DNA from: Bacillota bacterium
GTDB taxonomy: Bacteria > Bacillota > Dethiobacteria > SKNC01
Assembly: GCA_007120745.1 (NCBI GenBank)
Contig: SKNC01000061.1
Span: 1 to 26,056 of the forward strand
Length of the DNA: 26,056 nt
Direction of reading: 5' to 3'
The notes under the pieces were generated by a model, which worked only from the letters and a program-made list of their open reading frames with translations, ran no database searches and had not been told where the DNA came from. The position numbers and the translations under genes were made by a program. Every line of letters starts with the position of its first letter. The stretch's first letter is position 1. Of the stretch, positions 23,047-26,056 are shown piece by piece.

Positions 23047-25203
23047 ATGAGCCTGGAACTGATTAAGAAAAAATTTAAATCTTACAGCCCCGACGGCAAC
23101 TGGTCTATCATTGAAAAGGCTTATGATTTTGCACTGAAAGTACATGCCGGCCAAAAGAGGGTTTCTGGAGAGGTGTACATTATTCATCCCCTGGGGGTAG
23201 CTCAAATTATTGCTGATTTGGAGCTGGATCCCGTGACCATTGCGGCAGGCCTGCTGCACGATGTGGTAGAGGATACGGGGACTACCCTGGAGGAACTGCG
23301 GGAAATATTTGGGGAGGAAATAAGCCTGCTGGTGGATGGTGTTACCAAGTTGAGCAAGCTGCAGTTTACCTCCAAGGAGGAACACCAGGCAGAGAACCTG
23401 AGAAAGATGTTAGTGGCCATGGCCCGGGACATTCGGGTAATCTTGATAAAACTGGCGGACCGCCTTCATAATATGAGAACCTTAAAATACCTGCATCCCG
23501 CAAAACGGAAAGAAATCGCCATGGAGACTCTGGAAATCTACGCGCCGTTAGCCCACCGGCTGGGCATTTATAAAGTGAAATGGGAACTGGAAGACCTGGC
23601 GTTTCGGTTCCTGGAACCGGAAAAATATTACAGCCTGGTGGACAAACTGGTAAAAAAACGGCAGGACCGGGAAGAGTTTATCTCCAAGGTGATAAGCAAG
23701 CTGAAGGAACGATTGGAAGAGGTGGGAATCCAGGCGGATATACAGGGTCGTCCCAAGCACCTCTATGGTATCTTTGAAAAAATGGAACGGCAGGGAAAAG
23801 ACATAAACGAGATATATGACCTGACGGGAATTCGGCTGGTAGTGGACAATGTCAAGGATTGTTACGGTGCCCTGGGAATTGTCCATACCCTTTGGAGGCC
23901 TATTCCCGGCAGATTTAAGGATCATATTGCCATGCCTAAGGCAAATATGTACCAATCCCTGCACACCACCGTGGTTTGTGCGAAAAATGAACTGTTGGAA
24001 GTGCAGATTCGCACCTGGGAAATGCACCGCACCGCCGAGTATGGAATTGCCGCTCACTGGCGCTATAAAGAAGGGGTTAAGGGAGATGCGGAGTTTGAAG
24101 AAAAGCTCTCCTGGCTGAGGCAGTTATTAGAGTGGCAGCAGGACTTGAAGGATGCCCATGAATTTATGGAAAACTTAAAAATTGACCTGTTTACTGATGA
24201 GGTCTTCGTTTTTACACCCAAGGGGGATGTTATCGATCTCCCTGCCGGAGCGATCCCCCTGGATTTTGCCTACCGGATTCATACCGATATCGGTCACCGC
24301 TGTGTAGGAGCCAAGGTAAACGGGCGGCTGGTACCCCTGGAATATACTCTTTCCACCGGAGATATAGTGGAAATTGTTACCTCTAAGCAGGGGAATCCCA
24401 GCCGGGACTGGCTCAAAATGGTTAAGAGCTCCCAGGCGAAGAGCAAAATTCGCAGCTGGTTTAAAAAAGAAAAAAAGGAAGAGAATGAAGTCCGGGGTAA
24501 AGAAATACTGGAAAAAGAGCTGAAAAAAATTGACCTGGACCCTCGAGAACTTTTGAAACCGGCCATTTTAACCGAGATTGGCAAACGCTTTAACCTGATG
24601 TCCGAGGAGGACGTATATTCTGCGGTAGGGTATGGAGGGGTTACTCCACAGCAGATTGTTACCCGGCTCCGGGAAGAACACAAAAAGCTTCACAAGGACG
24701 AGGCTCCCCTGGAGGCGCCCAAACTGAAGCCCTGGAAAGACAAAGCTAAGGCCGGTAAAGGAGTTCGCATCGAGGGTATGGATAACCTTTTAATCCGTTT
24801 TGCCCGCTGCTGTAATCCCCTTCCCGGGGATGAAATCGTGGGTTTTATTACCCGGGGCAGGGGTGTTTCCATTCACCGAAGGGACTGTCCTAACATCGTA
24901 AACCGAAAAGACTCCTGGGACAGGGCCCTGAATGCCTCCTGGGAAGAGGATCCAAAGGTTTCTTACCCTGTAGAAATAGAAATTACTGCCATGGACCGCA
25001 CAAACCTGCTTCAGGAACTGGTGGCTGCCGTTTCCGAAAATAAAATTAACATTACAGCGGTACACGGCAGGACCAATAAAAACCAGGTGGCTACCATTCA
25101 CCTGACCATCGTGGTGCGGGACCTGGAGCACCTCCAGCATACCATGAATCGATTGAGGAAAGTAAAGGATGTTTTCAGCGTAGAAAGATTTTTCTCCAGT
25201 TAG
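23047..25203 (+). CDS. rel: bifunctional (p)ppGpp synthetase/hydrolase Rel
   Basis: Makes and degrades the stringent-response alarmone (p)ppGpp on starvation, on the ribosome. The 718-residue protein has all domains. The HD hydrolase (about 20-180) keeps its active residues in HPLGVAQI, LLHDVVEDT (H71-D72) and KLADRLHNMRTL (D138), so hydrolysis is likely functional. The synthetase (about 230-350) has GRPKHLYGI, GRFKDHIAMPKANMYQSLHT and EVQIRT; the RFKD charge motif is the one seen in bifunctional enzymes. A TGS domain (about 383-445), a cysteine-containing zinc-finger region (ARCCNPLPGDE, RRDCPN) and a C-terminal ACT domain (about 645-718) follow. Start ATG with AGAAGGTGG upstream, 13 nt after recJ. 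Confidence 0.97.
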   Translation: MSLELIKKKFKSYSPDGNWSIIEKAYDFALKVHAGQKRVSGEVYIIHPLGVAQIIADLELDPVTIAAGLLHDVVEDTGTTLEELREIFGEEISLLVDGVTKLSKLQFTSKEEHQAENLRKMLVAMARDIRVILIKLADRLHNMRTLKYLHPAKRKEIAMETLEIYAPLAHRLGIYKVKWELEDLAFRFLEPEKYYSLVDKLVKKRQDREEFISKVISKLKERLEEVGIQADIQGRPKHLYGIFEKMERQGKDINEIYDLTGIRLVVDNVKDCYGALGIVHTLWRPIPGRFKDHIAMPKANMYQSLHTTVVCAKNELLEVQIRTWEMHRTAEYGIAAHWRYKEGVKGDAEFEEKLSWLRQLLEWQQDLKDAHEFMENLKIDLFTDEVFVFTPKGDVIDLPAGAIPLDFAYRIHTDIGHRCVGAKVNGRLVPLEYTLSTGDIVEIVTSKQGNPSRDWLKMVKSSQAKSKIRSWFKKEKKEENEVRGKEILEKELKKIDLDPRELLKPAILTEIGKRFNLMSEEDVYSAVGYGGVTPQQIVTRLREEHKKLHKDEAPLEAPKLKPWKDKAKAGKGVRIEGMDNLLIRFARCCNPLPGDEIVGFITRGRGVSIHRRDCPNIVNRKDSWDRALNASWEEDPKVSYPVEIEITAMDRTNLLQELVAAVSENKINITAVHGRTNKNQVATIHLTIVVRDLEHLQHTMNRLRKVKDVFSVERFFSS

Positions 25204-25216
25204 GGGAGGTTTAACC

Positions 25217-25654
25217 ATGAAAGCTGTGGTACAGCGGGTCAGCCGGGGCAGAGTTCTGGTTGATGGTGAAGAGACAGGTGCCATCGGCAGGGGCGTGGTG
25301 GTGCTGTTAGGAGTAGGGATTGGAGACGACCTGTCCCATGCCCGTTTCCTGGCGGACAAAATAGCGAATTTGAGAATTTTTGAAGATCGGGAGGGGAAGA
25401 TGAATCTTTCTCTTCTGGATATACATGGGGAGGCCCTGGTGGTCTCCCAGTTCACTCTGTATGGGGACTGCCGCAAGGGTCGCAGGCCCAGCTTTACTGA
25501 AGCAGCTCCGCCCCAAGGGGCTCAGCAGCTGTATAACAAATTTTGTGAGCTTTTAAAGGAAACAGGAGTCAACGTGGAAACCGGCCGCTTCCAGGCCATG
25601 ATGAAATTGGAGCTTGTAAATGAAGGTCCTGTTACCCTTCTTTTGGAGAAATAA
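25217..25654 (+). CDS. dtd: D-aminoacyl-tRNA deacylase
   Basis: Hydrolyses D-aminoacyl-tRNA and glycyl-tRNA-Ala mischarges, protecting translation. The 145-residue protein is full length. The two active-site motifs are intact: SQFTLYGD (77-84) and NEGPVTL (135-141, the GPVT cross-subunit loop of the dimer). It starts at ATG with GGGGAGG upstream, 13 nt after rel, giving the common Firmicute rel-dtd pair and likely the same transcript. A 17-nt repeat unit overlaps its stop codon. No terminator is seen before the next promoter. Confidence 0.96.
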   Translation: MKAVVQRVSRGRVLVDGEETGAIGRGVVVLLGVGIGDDLSHARFLADKIANLRIFEDREGKMNLSLLDIHGEALVVSQFTLYGDCRKGRRPSFTEAAPPQGAQQLYNKFCELLKETGVNVETGRFQAMMKLELVNEGPVTLLLEK

Positions 25655-25680
25655 TACTTGTCAGAGAAATAATGCTTGTC
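25646..25680 (+). repeat. tandem 17-nt direct repeat across the dtd stop
   Basis: GAGAAATAATACTTGTC (25646-25662) and GAGAAATAATGCTTGTC (25664-25680) differ at one base and are one base apart, a period of 18 nt. The first copy contains the dtd TAA stop. The second ends 1 nt before the -35 box of the next promoter. Probably a recent small duplication. Confidence 0.6.
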
Positions 25681-25681
25681 G

Positions 25682-25710
25682 TTGACAACCGCCTTAAAAT
25701 TGTTTACAAT
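25682..25710 (+). promoter_or_regulatory. sigma-A promoter of the right-edge T-box
   Basis: TTGACA (25682-25687) and TACAAT (25705-25710) with a 17-nt spacer. The predicted start near 25717 lies about 30 nt before stem I of the T-box. Confidence 0.82.
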
Positions 25711-25739
25711 CTATGCTATAAGTAAATACGGTTAAAGGC

Positions 25740-26019
25740 GCTGATCAGGAGGAGTAAGCAGATCTTCCGGCACCAGGAAGGGGATAACGCGACTGAAATT
25801 ATCCCTTGTCAGGAAACTGCTGAAAAACCCCTGTGAGCCTCCTGCTGAAATCCACGGAGAGTAAGCATAGACGGATTTCACCGTTAGCGAAAGAGATGAT
25901 CCAGTTTTTGCGGAAAAAGAAGGCTTTTCCCGCTGTGGTTATGGATACAATCAGGGTGGTACCGTGAGAAGAGTCTCGCCCCTGAGAAAGAGGTTTCTTT
26001 TTCAGAGGCGGCTTTTTTT
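25740..26019 (+). promoter_or_regulatory. T-box leader, probable lysine specifier (AAA)
   Basis: A second uncharged-tRNA sensor. Stem I pairs CAGG (25746-25749) with CCTG (25830-25833), and its upper helix pairs GCAG (25758-25761) with CTGC (25817-25820). The internal loop carries AGGAGTAA on one side and TGAAAAACC on the other, the same layout as the tyrosine leader at 2041; the codon after TGAA is AAA (25825-25827). TGAAATCC with GGATTTCA forms a further 8-bp stem, and a GCGGAAAA/TTTTCCCGC hairpin follows. The T-box AGGGTGGTACCGTG is at 25953-25966; UGGU fits a tRNA with A73, arguing against histidine (C73) and asparagine (G73). A second TGAA, followed by ATC, makes isoleucine an alternative. 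The target gene is outside the window. Confidence 0.9.
25978..26019 (+). terminator. regulated terminator of the right-edge T-box
   Basis: GCC and CTGAGAAAG (25978-25990) pair with CTTTTTCAG and GGC on the 3' side, with small interruptions, followed by a run of seven T (26013-26019). Its 5' arm is close behind the T-box sequence, as expected for a switch with the antiterminator. The last 37 nt of the window show no start codon with a ribosome site. Confidence 0.82.
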
Positions 26020-26056
26020 ATTCTACGAGAATGGACCAAACCAAACAATACCATAC

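Noticed and set aside
23548..24057. Long minus-strand open frame inside rel (169 codons)
   Set aside because: A shadow of a strongly conserved coding region. Similar long antisense frames occur under most genes here and reflect codon bias.
25842..25860. TGAA-ATC as the specifier loop of the right-edge T-box (isoleucine)
   Set aside because: Not fully excluded. The alternative at 25821-25829 gives symmetric loops and closing helices that match the tyrosine leader, while this one lacks a lower closing helix and its bases are used in an 8-bp stem (TGAAATCC/GGATTTCA).
1..26056. Defence island, mobile element, prophage or CRISPR content
   Set aside because: No transposase, integrase, phage gene or regularly spaced repeats were seen. 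Nearly every gene is core metabolism or housekeeping with consistent codon usage.

Overview
The window is a gene-dense, almost entirely plus-strand stretch of bacterial chromosome with moderate GC. It most resembles an anaerobic Firmicute of the Clostridia. The reasons are two T-box leaders, strong GGAGG-type ribosome sites paired with frequent TTG and GTG starts, near-consensus sigma-A promoters (TTGACA, 17-nt spacer, TATAAT-like), separate medium-length SecD and SecF, and the Firmicute-type neighbourhood secD-secF-(lapA)-recJ-rel-dtd. I cannot name a genus. No mobile element, CRISPR array, rRNA or tRNA was seen.

Layout. (1) 1-1923: the last codons of an upstream gene, an iron-sulfur protein with two C-terminal 4Fe-4S motifs, and a small histone-deacetylase-fold protein. 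(2) 1986-5900: a promoter and a tyrosine-specific T-box lead into aroF, tyrA (with ACT domain) and aroA, so tRNA-Tyr charging appears to control the first step of the shikimate pathway, EPSP synthesis and the tyrosine branch. (3) 5981-6586: an unrecognised membrane-anchored protein, followed by a terminator. (4) 6701-14994: a clear promoter with a palindromic operator candidate starts a long co-directional cluster hisD-hisB-hisH-hisA-hisF-hisI-PHP histidinol phosphatase-ogt-aroC-aroB that ends at a terminator. It supplies the middle and late steps of histidine synthesis plus chorismate synthase and 3-dehydroquinate synthase. hisG, hisZ, hisE and hisC are not here.

(5) 15024-17770: a promoter, a structured untranslated leader with two hairpins, a predicted ABC-class ATPase of unknown role, and an HD-domain phosphohydrolase. 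(6) 17945-25654: secD-secF (overlapping), a LapA-like membrane protein, recJ, the bifunctional (p)ppGpp synthetase/hydrolase rel and dtd. (7) 25682-26019: a promoter and a second complete T-box leader whose target gene lies beyond the window. Its specifier reads best as AAA (lysine).

Taken together this is mostly core metabolism and housekeeping. Two T-boxes (uncharged-tRNA sensing) and Rel (stringent response) sit close to amino-acid biosynthesis genes, so much of the window is tied to amino-acid supply. I found no convincing new multi-gene system. The items most worth a second look are the deacetylase-like protein without the usual catalytic tyrosine, the structured leader before the ABC-class ATPase, the operator candidate at the his promoter, and the orphan T-box at the right edge.
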